This document shows, piece by piece, positions 1 through 8,400 of a stretch of DNA of 64,000 nucleotides. A model generated the notes under the pieces. The model was not told the origin of the DNA, searched no databases, and was given only the letters and a program-made list of their open reading frames with translations. Positions within the stretch are counted from its first letter, which is position 1, and every line of letters begins with the position of its first letter. Origin of the DNA: Pontibacter litorisediminis (GTDB lineage: Bacteria > Bacteroidota > Bacteroidia > Cytophagales > Hymenobacteraceae); contig NZ_JARDUA010000009.1 of NCBI RefSeq assembly GCF_029360645.1, positions 1-64,000 of the forward strand, given 5' to 3'. The position numbers and the translations under genes are program-made.

Positions 1-25
1 AGGCGCTGCTGATCAGGTTTGAGAC

Positions 26-64
26 AAAAGCCAGCAACTGGATGGCCCTCCACGTGCTGGCTTT
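26..64 (-). terminator. Bidirectional hairpin terminator downstream of msrC
   Basis: The arms AAAAGCCAGCA and TGCTGGCTTTT pair perfectly around a loop of about 17 nt. On the minus strand the stem is followed by a T-run, which suits termination of the methionine sulfoxide reductase gene that ends at 146. It could also end a plus-strand gene left of the window. Confidence 0.7.
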
Positions 65-119
65 TACAGTGCTTTTTGTTCGGAAAATTAAAAGATGTGA
101 GAAACTCTAAACAGGTTCA

Positions 120-143
120 CTAATAACAAACAACCAATAACGA
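120..143. repeat. AACAAAC/ATAACGA-type quasi-periodic tract
   Basis: A short tract of CTAATAACAAACAACC-like units lies directly downstream of the stop of the minus-strand gene at 146. Related tracts lie beside the stops of ribD (709-731) and proS (14078-14110). It has no coding potential. Confidence 0.5.
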
Positions 144-145
144 AA

Positions 146-628
146 TCAATACCAGCTCTCCACCAGCTTCATCAACCGCTCCAGGTACTGCTGGTCCACC
201 TCGTCGAAGTCGTTGAGCCTGTCGCTGTCCACGTCCAAAACCAGTTTTACCTCGCCGTCTTTTATGGCTGGCAACACAATCTCAGATTTAGAGTCGCTGC
301 TGCAGGCAATATGCCCCGGAAAAGCCTCCACGTCCGGTACCAGTATCGTTTTCTGTTGCGTGTAGCAGGCGCCGCAAACGCCCTTATGGTACGGGATGCG
401 TGTGCAGGCAATCGGTCCCTGGAATGGCCCCAGCACCAGCTGCCCCTCTTTGTTAAAGTACACGCCTACCCAGAAGAAGCCCATGCCCTGGCGCAGTGCG
501 GCCACCATATTCGAAATGTTGGCAATCAAGTCGGTTTCGCCTGTGGTCAGTGCCTCTATCTGCGGAAGCAGCGCTTTATACTTTTCTTCTTTGCTGAGAT
601 CAGCATCTATAATCAATGATTCGGCCAT
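146..628 (-). CDS. msrC: Free methionine-(R)-sulfoxide reductase (GAF-domain fRMsr)
   Basis: Predicted to reduce free methionine-(R)-sulfoxide in the cytosol, an oxidative-stress repair step. The 160 residues form a single GAF domain, the usual size for this family. The three cysteines expected of fRMsr are visible: C75 (in GPIACTRIP), C85 (in HKGVCGACY) and C109 (in GHIACSSDSKSEIVLP). An additional cysteine, C88, is present. These motifs separate it from cyclic-nucleotide GAF domains. The ATG start at 628 is the only sensible one. It is followed by a hairpin terminator and stands apart from ribD, so it is probably transcribed alone. Confidence 0.9.
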   Translation of the reverse strand: MAESLIIDADLSKEEKYKALLPQIEALTTGETDLIANISNMVAALRQGMGFFWVGVYFNKEGQLVLGPFQGPIACTRIPYHKGVCGACYTQQKTILVPDVEAFPGHIACSSDSKSEIVLPAIKDGEVKLVLDVDSDRLNDFDEVDQQYLERLMKLVESWY

Positions 629-708
629 GGTTTAATTTTGAATTAGTGATTGAGTGAATTTTTAATGGGATAATGTGCTAATTGTTCATGATGATGAGTA
701 TATCAGTG

Positions 709-731
709 CTAATAACGAACAACTAACAACG
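709..731. repeat. AACGAACAAC-type tract beside ribD stop
   Basis: CTAATAACGAACAACTAAC-like units sit immediately downstream of the ribD stop codon at 737. It is the same class of tract as 120-143 and 14078-14110. Confidence 0.5.
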
Positions 732-736
732 TATAA

Positions 737-1765
737 CTAAAGCCGGTAGTGCAACAGCTGGTCCGCGCCTAAGGTTTGGATACTTTGCAGCTGACCGTAA
801 GCCATACCTGGGGCTTTTATGCCTGCCGGAAGGGTCTTTTGGAGACTCTTGAATACCAGCGCCTCGTCCCAGAGGTTGGCCTGCAGCAGGCTCTCCAGCA
901 GAAAAGTACCGCCCTCCACCATCACCGACAGCACATTGCGGCGGTGCAGGTCCTGCATAATCTGCGGAAGTATAAGCTCCCCCTCCCGCAGCTGCGCGTA
1001 GTGCAGATTCTCCCGGTCCTCCTGGTGCCCGTACGTATAAACTACCGTTGGCTGGCTTCCGTCAAACAGGTGCAAGTGCGGGGGTAGCAGCAGTTGCTTG
1101 TCTATGACCAGGCGCAGCGGGTTAAGGCCATGCCACAGACGCGTGTTCAGGCGCGGGTTATCGTACAGAGCCGTGCGGCTGCCGACAAGTATAGCTTGTT
1201 CCCCGGCGCGCCACTTGTGCACCAGCCGCTGCGCCAGCTTCCCACTGATCTGCTCCTGTTGGTAGTTAGCCGCCGCTATAAATCCGTCTGCCGTCTCGGC
1301 CCACTTCAAAAGTATAAACGGCCGCTGCTGCGTATGAAACGTGAAGAAGCGCTTGTTCAGCTCCAGCCCTTCCTCCTCCAGCACGCCCACCTTTACCTGG
1401 GCGCCGGTATCGAGGAGCTTCCTGATGCCGCGCCCGGCCACCAGTGGGTTAGGGTCGGTGTTGCAGATCACCACGTCTTTTACCCCATGGCTGATGAGCA
1501 GGTCGGCGCAAGGAGGCGTTTTGCCGTAGTGTGAGCAGGGTTCCAAGGTAACATACACCCGGCTTTTGGGCAGCAGGCTCTTATCCTCCACAGCGGCGAT
1601 GGCGTTCACCTCGGCATGCGGCCCCCCATACTTCTGATGCCAGCCCTCGCCAATGATCTGCCCATCGTGCACCACCACGCAGCCAACCATCGGGTTAGGG
1701 CTGGTGTAGCCGCTGCCCAGCCGGGCCAGCTCCAGGGCGCGTCTCATGTATCGTTCTTCAGACAT
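737..1765 (-). CDS. ribD: Bifunctional riboflavin biosynthesis deaminase/reductase RibD
   Basis: Catalyses the second and third steps of riboflavin synthesis: deamination of the diaminopyrimidine, then NADPH-dependent ribosyl reduction. The N-terminal deaminase domain (about 1-145) has zinc ligands H50 and the catalytic E52 in PHAEVNA, and C77 and C86 in TLEPCSHYGKTPPC. The C-terminal RibD reductase domain (about 150-342) contains VMVEGGTFLLESLL. The length of 342 aa is normal for the fused enzyme. It is divergent from prmC, with a repeat-bearing 208-bp spacer between the two starts. No FMN riboswitch was recognised upstream. Confidence 0.94.
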   Translation of the reverse strand: MSEERYMRRALELARLGSGYTSPNPMVGCVVVHDGQIIGEGWHQKYGGPHAEVNAIAAVEDKSLLPKSRVYVTLEPCSHYGKTPPCADLLISHGVKDVVICNTDPNPLVAGRGIRKLLDTGAQVKVGVLEEEGLELNKRFFTFHTQQRPFILLKWAETADGFIAAANYQQEQISGKLAQRLVHKWRAGEQAILVGSRTALYDNPRLNTRLWHGLNPLRLVIDKQLLLPPHLHLFDGSQPTVVYTYGHQEDRENLHYAQLREGELILPQIMQDLHRRNVLSVMVEGGTFLLESLLQANLWDEALVFKSLQKTLPAGIKAPGMAYGQLQSIQTLGADQLLHYRL

Positions 1766-1794
1766 GTGGAGAGTTTAGGAGTTAGTAAGTTAGA

Positions 1795-1924
1795 GAGTTA
1801 GAAAGTTATAAAAGGAGCCACTCAAAAGGAAAATTAAGCATCAGAGCTGCTTAATTTCACGTCTTAGAAGCTGTAGCACTTAGCTAAAGAAAGGTCAAAG
1901 CACTACTTTCTAACTTTCTAACTC
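1795..1924. repeat. Inverted-repeat-bounded spacer element between ribD and prmC
   Basis: GAGTTAGAAAGTTA at 1795-1808 is the exact reverse complement of TAACTTTCTAACTC at 1911-1924. Between them lies a second perfect 10-bp hairpin, AAATTAAGCA at 1831-1840 with TGCTTAATTT at 1848-1857. No ORF is present. The layout (130 bp, terminal inverted repeats) resembles a small MITE-like element, but no target-site duplication could be assigned. Confidence 0.5.
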
Positions 1925-1933
1925 ATAAAGTTC

Positions 1934-1941
1934 TACTTTTG
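1934..1941 (+). promoter_or_regulatory. Bacteroidota -7 box upstream of prmC
   Basis: TACTTTTG matches the TAnnTTTG -7 consensus of the Bacteroidota primary sigma factor and lies 33 bp before the GTG start of prmC. No strong TTTG -33 partner is visible; the expected position falls in the CTAACTTT tract. Confidence 0.55.
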
Positions 1942-1973
1942 CAAAGATACCGAAATCAACAGAAAGTACAGGC

Positions 1974-2828
1974 GTGGCAACTATTCAGCAGTTACAGCAG
2001 CACATCCGTGAAAGTATAAAGGCGGCGTACCCCGAGCCGGAGGCAGCAAGTGTAGCCCAGCTGGTGCTGGAGCATGTGCTGCAGAAAAACCGCATGCAGC
2101 TGTCGCTGGGGAAGCAGGAGCAGGTGCACGCGGGGCAGGAGGCACAGGTGAAGGAGATGATTCTGCGGTTGCAGCGGCAGGAACCGGTGCAGTACGTGCT
2201 GGGCGTGGCGCACTTTTACGACCTGGAGCTGCTGGTGGACGAGCGGGTGCTGATACCGAGGCCGGAGACAGAGGAACTGGTAGACTTGGTGCTTCGGGAG
2301 TATAAAAACCAGAAGGGGCTACAAGTGCTGGATATCTGCGCCGGGAGCGGTTGCATCCCGCTGGCCTTGGCGGCTAATTTGCCAAACGCCCAAGCATACG
2401 GCCTGGAGGTGTCGGAGGGGGCGCTGGAGGTGGCGCGGGCCAACGCGGCCAAGTATAAACTGCCGGTGGAGTGGCTGCAGGCAGATATTTTTGAGCCGGT
2501 GCCAAGTATAAAACCCGCTTCGCTGGATATCATCACGAGCAATCCGCCGTATGTGCTGGAGGAGGAAAAAGAGCAGATGCGGGAAAACGTGCTGGAGTTT
2601 GAGCCGCACCTGGCCCTGTTCGTGCCGGATCAAGATCCGTTGAAATACTACAGAAGGATAACCGAGGTGGCGCAACAGCTGCTGAAAAAAGGCGGCAGGC
2701 TATACTTCGAGATAAACGAACGCTACGGGCAGGAGGTAAAGGAACTGCTGCTGGAGGCCAGTTTTGCAGAGGCGCAAGTCGTGCAGGATCTCTTCGGAAA
2801 GGACCGCATCGTATGGGGCAAGAAGTAG
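1974..2828 (+). CDS. prmC: Peptide chain release factor N5-glutamine methyltransferase PrmC (HemK)
   Basis: Methylates the glutamine of the GGQ motif of release factors RF1/RF2, using S-adenosylmethionine. The N-terminal helical domain (1-75) is followed by a Rossmann methyltransferase domain with IPRPETEELV (94-103), SAM motif VLDICAGSGC (118-127) and the substrate-gripping NPPY (190-193). The length of 284 aa is typical. The start is GTG; no in-frame ATG precedes the conserved N-terminal helix. The gene is rich in the AAGTATA heptamer (copies near 2011, 2452 and 2507, plus a GAGTATA near 2298), which spells Ser-Ile-Lys, Lys-Tyr-Lys and related codons. Confidence 0.93.
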   Translation: MATIQQLQQHIRESIKAAYPEPEAASVAQLVLEHVLQKNRMQLSLGKQEQVHAGQEAQVKEMILRLQRQEPVQYVLGVAHFYDLELLVDERVLIPRPETEELVDLVLREYKNQKGLQVLDICAGSGCIPLALAANLPNAQAYGLEVSEGALEVARANAAKYKLPVEWLQADIFEPVPSIKPASLDIITSNPPYVLEEEKEQMRENVLEFEPHLALFVPDQDPLKYYRRITEVAQQLLKKGGRLYFEINERYGQEVKELLLEASFAEAQVVQDLFGKDRIVWGKK

Positions 2829-2877
2829 GGTAGACGTTAAAATAAGCCTAAATTATCCGAAGTTAATGTTAAAATTG

Positions 2878-2885
2878 TACTTTTG
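2878..2885 (+). promoter_or_regulatory. -7 box for the nucleotide-sugar operon
   Basis: TACTTTTG fits TAnnTTTG. Transcription would begin near 2890, which supports the later GTG start at 3028 over a possible start at 2935 and leaves a leader of about 135 nt. The -33 element is weak. Confidence 0.5.
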
Positions 2886-3027
2886 TGATAAATTTGGGAA
2901 ATGCAACTCCGCTGCTCTCTGAAATACGGATGAAGTGCAATGGAAAGCACAAACAAGCCGTTTTCTTCAAAAAGTAGCTGGTTTAGCTATACTTGTAAAA
3001 ACTGTAACAGATTTAAACTATAATAAC

Positions 3028-4317
3028 GTGTACCAGGAAATACTCAACAAAGAAGCCAAACTTGCCGTGATCGGCTTAGGCTATGTAGGGTTACCGATTG
3101 CCTTGGCCTTCGCTAAGAAGGTAAAAGTGATTGGGTTCGATATCAATTCGAAGCGCGTGGAGATGATGCGCAACAGCATTGACCCGAGCGGGGAACTGGA
3201 GAGCAGTGAGTTTGAAGGCGCTGACATTGCGTTTACCGACAGCCTGGACGTGCTGCGCGAGGCCCGTTTCTTTATTGTAGCTGTGCCAACACCAATCGAT
3301 CAGCATGCCCAGCCGGACCTGAAGCCATTGCTTTCGGCCTCTACCACAGTCGGCAAGGTGCTGAAAAAAGGCGACTACGTGGTGTTTGAGTCTACCGTAT
3401 ACCCTGGCTGCACGGAGGAGGATTGTGTGCCGGTGCTGGAGCGCGAGTCGGGCCTGAAGTTTGGGGAAGATTTTAAGGTAGGTTACTCACCGGAGCGGAT
3501 CAACCCGGGCGACAAGGAGCATACGTTGGCCAAGATCGTGAAGGTTGTTTCCGGCAGTGACCCGGAGGCAGCAGAGGAGATCGCTCAGGTATACGAGCTG
3601 GTGATCGATGCCGGTGTGCACCGCGCTTCTTCTATCAAAGTAGCTGAGGCGGCCAAGGTAATCGAAAACACGCAGCGCGACCTCAACATCGCCCTGATGA
3701 ACGAGCTGTCCATCATCTTTGACAAGATGAACATCAATACCTATGAGGTGCTGGAGGCCGCCGGTACCAAATGGAACTTCCTGCGCTTCTCTCCGGGCCT
3801 GGTAGGAGGCCACTGCATCGGCGTGGACCCATACTACCTGACCTACAAGGCGAAAGCGCTGGGCTACGATGCCAAGGTTATCCTGAGTGGCCGTACCACC
3901 AACGACACCATGGGCGCGCACATCGCCAACAAACTGGTGAAGATGATGATCATGCGGGGCAAGAATATCTCGCAGACGAAGGTGCTAGTAATGGGCGCTA
4001 CGTTCAAGGAGAACGTGGAGGATATCCGTAACTCGAAGGTAGTGGACGTGATCCGGGAGCTGCAGAGCTTCAACGTGAACGTGGAGGTAGTGGACCCGTA
4101 TGCCAACTCGGAGGAGCTGCAGCACGAGTATGGTTTCGGCCTGGTAGAAGAGGCTGGCAAAGATTACGATGCCGTGGTGGTAGCCGTGCCGCACAATGCG
4201 TACATGGAGCTGGACGAGAGCTACTTCAAGTCGATCATGAACAGTAGCCCGATCCTGGTGGATCTGAAAGGCATCTTCCGCAACAGAATCAAGGACATCG
4301 AATATACAAGCTTATAA
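3028..4317 (+). CDS. UDP-N-acetyl-sugar / nucleotide-sugar 6-dehydrogenase (WbpA/TviB type)
   Basis: Two-step NAD-dependent oxidation of a UDP-hexose(amine) C6 to the uronate, for surface polysaccharide. From the chosen GTG start it is 429 aa, the usual length for this family. The open frame reaches back to a GTG at 2935, but those 31 residues look unlike family N-termini. NAD motif GLGYVG is at 16-21. The catalytic cysteine is C263 in GGHCIGVDPYY. The C-terminal UDP-binding domain begins near 300. WbpA/TviB identity rather than UDP-glucose dehydrogenase is favoured by the downstream WbpP-like epimerase; the exact substrate is inferred. It is the first gene of a five-gene operon and is 3 bp from galE. 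Confidence 0.85.
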   Translation: MYQEILNKEAKLAVIGLGYVGLPIALAFAKKVKVIGFDINSKRVEMMRNSIDPSGELESSEFEGADIAFTDSLDVLREARFFIVAVPTPIDQHAQPDLKPLLSASTTVGKVLKKGDYVVFESTVYPGCTEEDCVPVLERESGLKFGEDFKVGYSPERINPGDKEHTLAKIVKVVSGSDPEAAEEIAQVYELVIDAGVHRASSIKVAEAAKVIENTQRDLNIALMNELSIIFDKMNINTYEVLEAAGTKWNFLRFSPGLVGGHCIGVDPYYLTYKAKALGYDAKVILSGRTTNDTMGAHIANKLVKMMIMRGKNISQTKVLVMGATFKENVEDIRNSKVVDVIRELQSFNVNVEVVDPYANSEELQHEYGFGLVEEAGKDYDAVVVAVPHNAYMELDESYFKSIMNSSPILVDLKGIFRNRIKDIEYTSL

Positions 4318-4320
4318 GTT

Positions 4321-5355
4321 TTGGCAAACGCAAAGATACTGGTAACAGGAGGCGCCGGTTATATCGGCTCCCACACCGTGGTGGAGCTGGTGGAGGCTGG
4401 CTACGAGCCGGTGATCATCGATAACTTCTCCAACTCGGAGGAGAGCGCTTTGGAAGGCATTGCCGCCATACTCGGCCGCGACATCCCTTGCCACCGCATC
4501 GACTGTACGGACACGGAGGCGCTGCGCCAGGTGTTTGAGCAGGAGCAGAACATCCAGGGTGTGATTCATTTCGCAGCCTACAAGGCAGTGGGCGAGTCGG
4601 TGGCAGAGCCGCTGAAGTACTACCACAACAACGTGGGCTCGCTGGTGGCGCTGCTGCAGGTAATGGGAGAGTTTAACGTACAGAACCTGGTGTTCTCCTC
4701 GTCGTGTACGGTGTATGGCATTCCGGAGCAGCTGCCCGTAACCGAGCAGACGCCGGTGCAGAAGGCGAACTCTCCGTACGGCAACACCAAGAAAGTATGC
4801 GAGGAGATCCTGACGGACCTGGCCAACAGCGGCAGCAGCAGCATCAAAGCCACAGCGCTGCGCTACTTCAACCCCATCGGGGCGCATGCATCTGCAAAAA
4901 TTGGCGAGTTGCCATTGGGCGTGCCCAATAACCTTGTGCCGTTCATTACGCAGACTGCCGCCGGAATCAGAAAGGAGCTTACAGTCTTTGGGGATGATTA
5001 CGATACGCCGGACGGCACCTGCATCCGCGATTATATCCATGTGGTAGACCTGGCCAAGGCGCACGTGGTAGCGGTGGAGCGCCTGCTGCAAGGCAAGGCG
5101 CAAAGTATAGAATTCTTCAATGTAGGCACGGGTACAGGGAATACCGTATTGGAAGCCATCAAAGCTTTTGAGAAAGCATCCGGCCAGGAGCTGAACTACA
5201 AGGTTGGTCCGCGCCGCGCCGGTGATGTGCCTAAGATCTACGCCGATGTAACAAAGTCAAGCCAAGAGCTTGGGTTTAGAACCACCAGCACCCTGGAAGA
5301 AGCCATGAAAAGCGCCTGGGACTGGCAAGTATCACTTCAGAAGACAAAAGTATAA
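4321..5355 (+). CDS. galE: UDP-glucose 4-epimerase
   Basis: Interconverts UDP-glucose and UDP-galactose (possibly also the N-acetyl forms) with tightly bound NAD. This is an extended SDR enzyme of 344 aa. NAD motif TGGAGYIGS is at 9-17. Active-site SSSCTVYG is at 126-133, with catalytic Y153 and K157 in SPYGNTK. The start is TTG, 3 bp after the dehydrogenase stop; no ATG exists before the nucleotide-binding motif. The stop codon lies inside an AAGTATAA string at the gene end. Its neighbours indicate exopolysaccharide or lipopolysaccharide precursor supply rather than galactose catabolism. Confidence 0.93.
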   Translation: MANAKILVTGGAGYIGSHTVVELVEAGYEPVIIDNFSNSEESALEGIAAILGRDIPCHRIDCTDTEALRQVFEQEQNIQGVIHFAAYKAVGESVAEPLKYYHNNVGSLVALLQVMGEFNVQNLVFSSSCTVYGIPEQLPVTEQTPVQKANSPYGNTKKVCEEILTDLANSGSSSIKATALRYFNPIGAHASAKIGELPLGVPNNLVPFITQTAAGIRKELTVFGDDYDTPDGTCIRDYIHVVDLAKAHVVAVERLLQGKAQSIEFFNVGTGTGNTVLEAIKAFEKASGQELNYKVGPRRAGDVPKIYADVTKSSQELGFRTTSTLEEAMKSAWDWQVSLQKTKV

Positions 5356-5357
5356 GC

Positions 5358-6407
5358 ATGAAAATATTGATCACGGGCGGGGCCGGCTTTATCGGCTCGC
5401 ATGTGGTGCGCCTGTTCGTCACCAAGTACCCGGAGTACCAGGTCTACAACCTCGACAAGCTGACCTATGCTGGTAACCTGCAGAACCTCTCAGACATCGA
5501 GGAGCGTGAGAATTACACCTTCCTGAAGGGCGACATTGTGGACGCGGATTACCTGGAGGAGATCTTCTCTGCCTATAAGTTCGACGCCGTGATTCACCTG
5601 GCGGCTGAGTCGCACGTGGACCGCTCCATCTCCGACCCGCTGGCTTTCGTGCAGACGAACGTGATCGGCACGGTAAACCTGCTCAACGCGGCCCGTAAGC
5701 ATTGGGCGCATGACCTGAGCAAGCACCTGTTCTACCACATCTCCACCGACGAGGTGTACGGCTCGCTGGGCGAGGATGGGCTCTTCACGGAGGAGACGGC
5801 CTACGATCCGCGCTCCCCGTACTCTGCTTCTAAGGCCAGTTCCGATCACTTTGTGCGTGCCTGGTACCACACTTATGGCCTGCCGGTGAAGATCTCCAAC
5901 TGCTCGAACAACTACGGCCCGAACCACTTCCCCGAGAAGCTTATCCCGCTCGCCATCCACAACATCAAAAACGAGAAGCCGGTGCCGGTGTACGGCAAGG
6001 GCGAGAACGTGCGCGACTGGCTCTACGTGCTGGACCACGCCCGCGCCATCGACGTGATCTTCCATGAGGGCAAGGTCGGGGACACCTACAACATCGGCGG
6101 GGTGAACGAGTGGAAGAACCTGGACCTGATCGAGCTGCTCTGCGACCAGATGGACGAGAAGCTGGGCCGCGAGAAGGGGCACTCCAGAAAGCTGATCACG
6201 TTCGTGAAGGACCGCGCCGGCCACGACTTGCGCTACGCCATCGACTCCTCTAAGCTGATGGACGAGCTGGGCTGGAAGCCGTCGGTGACTTTTGAGCAGG
6301 GGCTGAGCAAGACGGTGGACTGGTACCTGGAGAACCCGGAGTGGCTCGAGAACGTGACCTCGGGCAACTACCAGAGCTACTATGAGCAGCAGTACACCCA
6401 TAGGTAA
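5358..6407 (+). CDS. rfbB: dTDP-glucose 4,6-dehydratase
   Basis: Makes dTDP-4-keto-6-deoxyglucose, the branch-point for dTDP-rhamnose and other deoxysugars. The ATG is 2 bp after galE. The NAD motif GGAGFIGS is at 7-14. Catalytic residues D131 and E132 are in STDEVYG, and Y155 and K159 in SPYSASKA. The length of 349 aa is typical of RmlB. From here to rfbA the codons are visibly more G+C rich than in flanking genes. Its substrate-supplying partner rfbA closes the operon. The rmlC and rmlD genes for finishing dTDP-rhamnose are not nearby. Confidence 0.95.
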   Translation: MKILITGGAGFIGSHVVRLFVTKYPEYQVYNLDKLTYAGNLQNLSDIEERENYTFLKGDIVDADYLEEIFSAYKFDAVIHLAAESHVDRSISDPLAFVQTNVIGTVNLLNAARKHWAHDLSKHLFYHISTDEVYGSLGEDGLFTEETAYDPRSPYSASKASSDHFVRAWYHTYGLPVKISNCSNNYGPNHFPEKLIPLAIHNIKNEKPVPVYGKGENVRDWLYVLDHARAIDVIFHEGKVGDTYNIGGVNEWKNLDLIELLCDQMDEKLGREKGHSRKLITFVKDRAGHDLRYAIDSSKLMDELGWKPSVTFEQGLSKTVDWYLENPEWLENVTSGNYQSYYEQQYTHR

Positions 6408-6426
6408 TATAGATTTTAGAAACGAT

Positions 6427-7449
6427 ATGTACGATTCCCCATTCCACGACCAGTCCCTCGATGGGCTGTCGTTTTTAGTAACAGGCGGTGCCGGCTTTAT
6501 CGGCTCCAACCTGGTGGAGTACCTTTTAAAGTATAAGGCGGGCAAGGTGCGCGTGCTGGACAATTTCTCCAACGGCTACCGCAAGAACATCGAGCAGTTC
6601 CTCGGCAACCCGGCCTTCGAGCTGGTGGAGGGCGACATCCGCGACGTGCAGACCTGCCTCGGCGCCTGCCAGGGCATGGACGTGGTGCTGCACCAGGCGG
6701 CGCTGGGCTCGGTGCCCCGAAGCATCAACGACCCGATCACGAGCAACGACGTGAACGTGGGCGGTTTTGTGAACATGCTCACCGCGGCCAAGGAGCAGCA
6801 GGTGAAGCGCTTTGTGTACGCGGCCTCCTCGTCCACCTACGGCGACAGCAAGGAACTGCCGAAGGTGGAGGACCGCATCGGCAAGCCGCTCTCGCCCTAC
6901 GCTGTGACCAAGTACGCCAACGAGTTGTATGCTGATGTGTTCGGCAAGACCTACGGCATGGAGATCATCGGGCTGCGCTACTTCAACATCTTCGGACCCA
7001 AGCAGGACCCGAACGGTGCCTACGCGGCCGTGATTCCTTTGTTCATAGATGCGCTGATCCACAACCGTGCGCCGAAGATAAACGGAGACGGAGGCCAGAC
7101 GCGTGACTTCACCTTTGTAGAAAACTGTGTGCAGGCCAACATCAAAGCGGCGCTGGTGGAGAACCCGGAGGCGGTGAACCAAGTGTACAACATTGCCGTG
7201 GGCGACAGAACCTCATTGCTGCAGATGTTCCACATCCTGAGGGAAACGGCCGGCGCTGAGGTGGAGCCGGTGCACGGCCTTAACCGCGCCGGCGACATCC
7301 GCGACAGCCTGGCCGACATCTCCAAGGCGCAGCGCCTGCTGAAGTATGACCCGCAGGTGCGCATCCAGGAAGGTTTGCAGCGCACCTTTGAGTGGTTCAA
7401 GAACAACCAGGAGTTTATTTACAGAGACACCAAGGCTGAGACAGTATAA
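6427..7449 (+). CDS. UDP-N-acetylglucosamine 4-epimerase, WbpP/TviC-like
   Basis: Extended-SDR epimerase of 340 aa, matching the length of WbpP. NAD motif GGAGFIG is at 20-26. SSSTYGD is at 134-140, with catalytic Y158 and K162 in SPYAVTK. NIFGPKQDPNGAYAAVIP is typical of the UDP-HexNAc epimerase subgroup. Another ATG at 6382 would overlap rfbB by 26 bp; the ATG at 6427 gives the family-like N-terminus and a 19-bp gap. Paired with the first gene of the operon it would supply UDP-HexNAc and its uronate, as in WbpP/WbpA-type routes. This pairing is inference from context. Confidence 0.82.
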   Translation: MYDSPFHDQSLDGLSFLVTGGAGFIGSNLVEYLLKYKAGKVRVLDNFSNGYRKNIEQFLGNPAFELVEGDIRDVQTCLGACQGMDVVLHQAALGSVPRSINDPITSNDVNVGGFVNMLTAAKEQQVKRFVYAASSSTYGDSKELPKVEDRIGKPLSPYAVTKYANELYADVFGKTYGMEIIGLRYFNIFGPKQDPNGAYAAVIPLFIDALIHNRAPKINGDGGQTRDFTFVENCVQANIKAALVENPEAVNQVYNIAVGDRTSLLQMFHILRETAGAEVEPVHGLNRAGDIRDSLADISKAQRLLKYDPQVRIQEGLQRTFEWFKNNQEFIYRDTKAETV

Positions 7450-7473
7450 AAGTAGAGCCGAAAACAAACACGC

Positions 7474-8343
7474 ATGAAAGGAATCATCTTGGCCGGGGGC
7501 TCGGGCACCCGGCTGCACCCGCTGACGCTGGCGGTGAGCAAGCAGCTCATGCCCGTCTACGACAAGCCCATGATCTACTACCCGCTCTCCACCTTGATGC
7601 TGGCGGGCATCCGGGAGATTTTGATCATCTCCACGCCGCACGACCTGCCGATGTTCGAGCGCCTCTTGGGCGACGGCTCTAGGATCGGCTGCCGGTTCAG
7701 CTACAAGGTGCAGGAGACACCGAACGGGCTGGCGCAGGCCTTTGTGATCGGGGAGGAGTTCATCGGAGAGGACAAGGTGGCGCTCGTGCTGGGCGACAAC
7801 ATCTTCTACGGCTCCGGGATGAGCAGGCTTCTACAGGCCAACGCAGACCCGGATGGAGGGGTGATCTACGCCTACCACGTGCACGACCCGGAGCGCTACG
7901 GGGTGGTCGAGTTCGACCGTGACATGCGGGCCGTCTCGATTGAGGAGAAGCCCAGGGAGCCTAAGAGCAGCTATGCCGTGCCGGGGCTCTACTTCTATGA
8001 CAATGACGTGGTCGAGATAGCCAAGAACCTGGCGCCTAGCCCCAGGGGCGAGTACGAGATCACCGATGTCAACAAGGAGTACCTCAGGAGGGGCAAGCTG
8101 AAGGTGGGCATTCTCAACCGGGGCACGGCCTGGCTCGACACGGGCACGATCTCCTCGCTGATGCAGGCGGCCACCTTCGTGGAGGTGATCGAGGAGCGGC
8201 AGGGGCTGAAGATCGGCTGTATAGAAGAAGTGGCCTGGCGCATGGGCTTCATCTCAGACGAGCAGCTCAAAGAAGTGGCGGAGCCGCTCAGAAAGAGCGG
8301 CTACGGGGAGTACCTGCTCCGCATGCTCAAGGAGAAAAGATAA
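7474..8343 (+). CDS. rfbA: Glucose-1-phosphate thymidylyltransferase
   Basis: Joins dTTP and glucose-1-phosphate to give dTDP-glucose, the substrate of the RfbB two genes upstream. The length of 289 aa is normal. The nucleotidyltransferase signature GGSGTRLHPLT is at 8-18, with VSKQLMPVYDKPMIYYPLS following and LGDNIFYG further on. Codon choice is unlike most of the window, with AGG arginine and CTC leucine frequent, and no AAGTATA heptamer occurs inside the gene. It is the last gene of the operon, followed at once by a terminator. Confidence 0.95.
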   Translation: MKGIILAGGSGTRLHPLTLAVSKQLMPVYDKPMIYYPLSTLMLAGIREILIISTPHDLPMFERLLGDGSRIGCRFSYKVQETPNGLAQAFVIGEEFIGEDKVALVLGDNIFYGSGMSRLLQANADPDGGVIYAYHVHDPERYGVVEFDRDMRAVSIEEKPREPKSSYAVPGLYFYDNDVVEIAKNLAPSPRGEYEITDVNKEYLRRGKLKVGILNRGTAWLDTGTISSLMQAATFVEVIEERQGLKIGCIEEVAWRMGFISDEQLKEVAEPLRKSGYGEYLLRMLKEKR

Positions 8344-8350
8344 AGTACAG

Positions 8351-8379
8351 AAAGGCTGCCGGGTGGCGGCCTTTTTTTA
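8351..8379 (+). terminator. Intrinsic terminator of the sugar operon
   Basis: AAAGGCTGCC and GGCGGCCTTT pair with one G-U around a GGGT-type loop, followed by seven T residues. It lies 8 bp after the rfbA stop. Confidence 0.85.
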
Positions 8380-8400
8380 TGTGCTAAGATCGACCTCCTT

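Noticed and set aside
2935..3027. Upstream extension of the nucleotide-sugar dehydrogenase
   Set aside because: The extra 31 residues do not resemble family N-termini. The GTG at 3028 gives the usual length.
4312..5103. 263-codon open frame antisense to galE
   Set aside because: Shadow frame; galE on the other strand has intact motifs along its full length.
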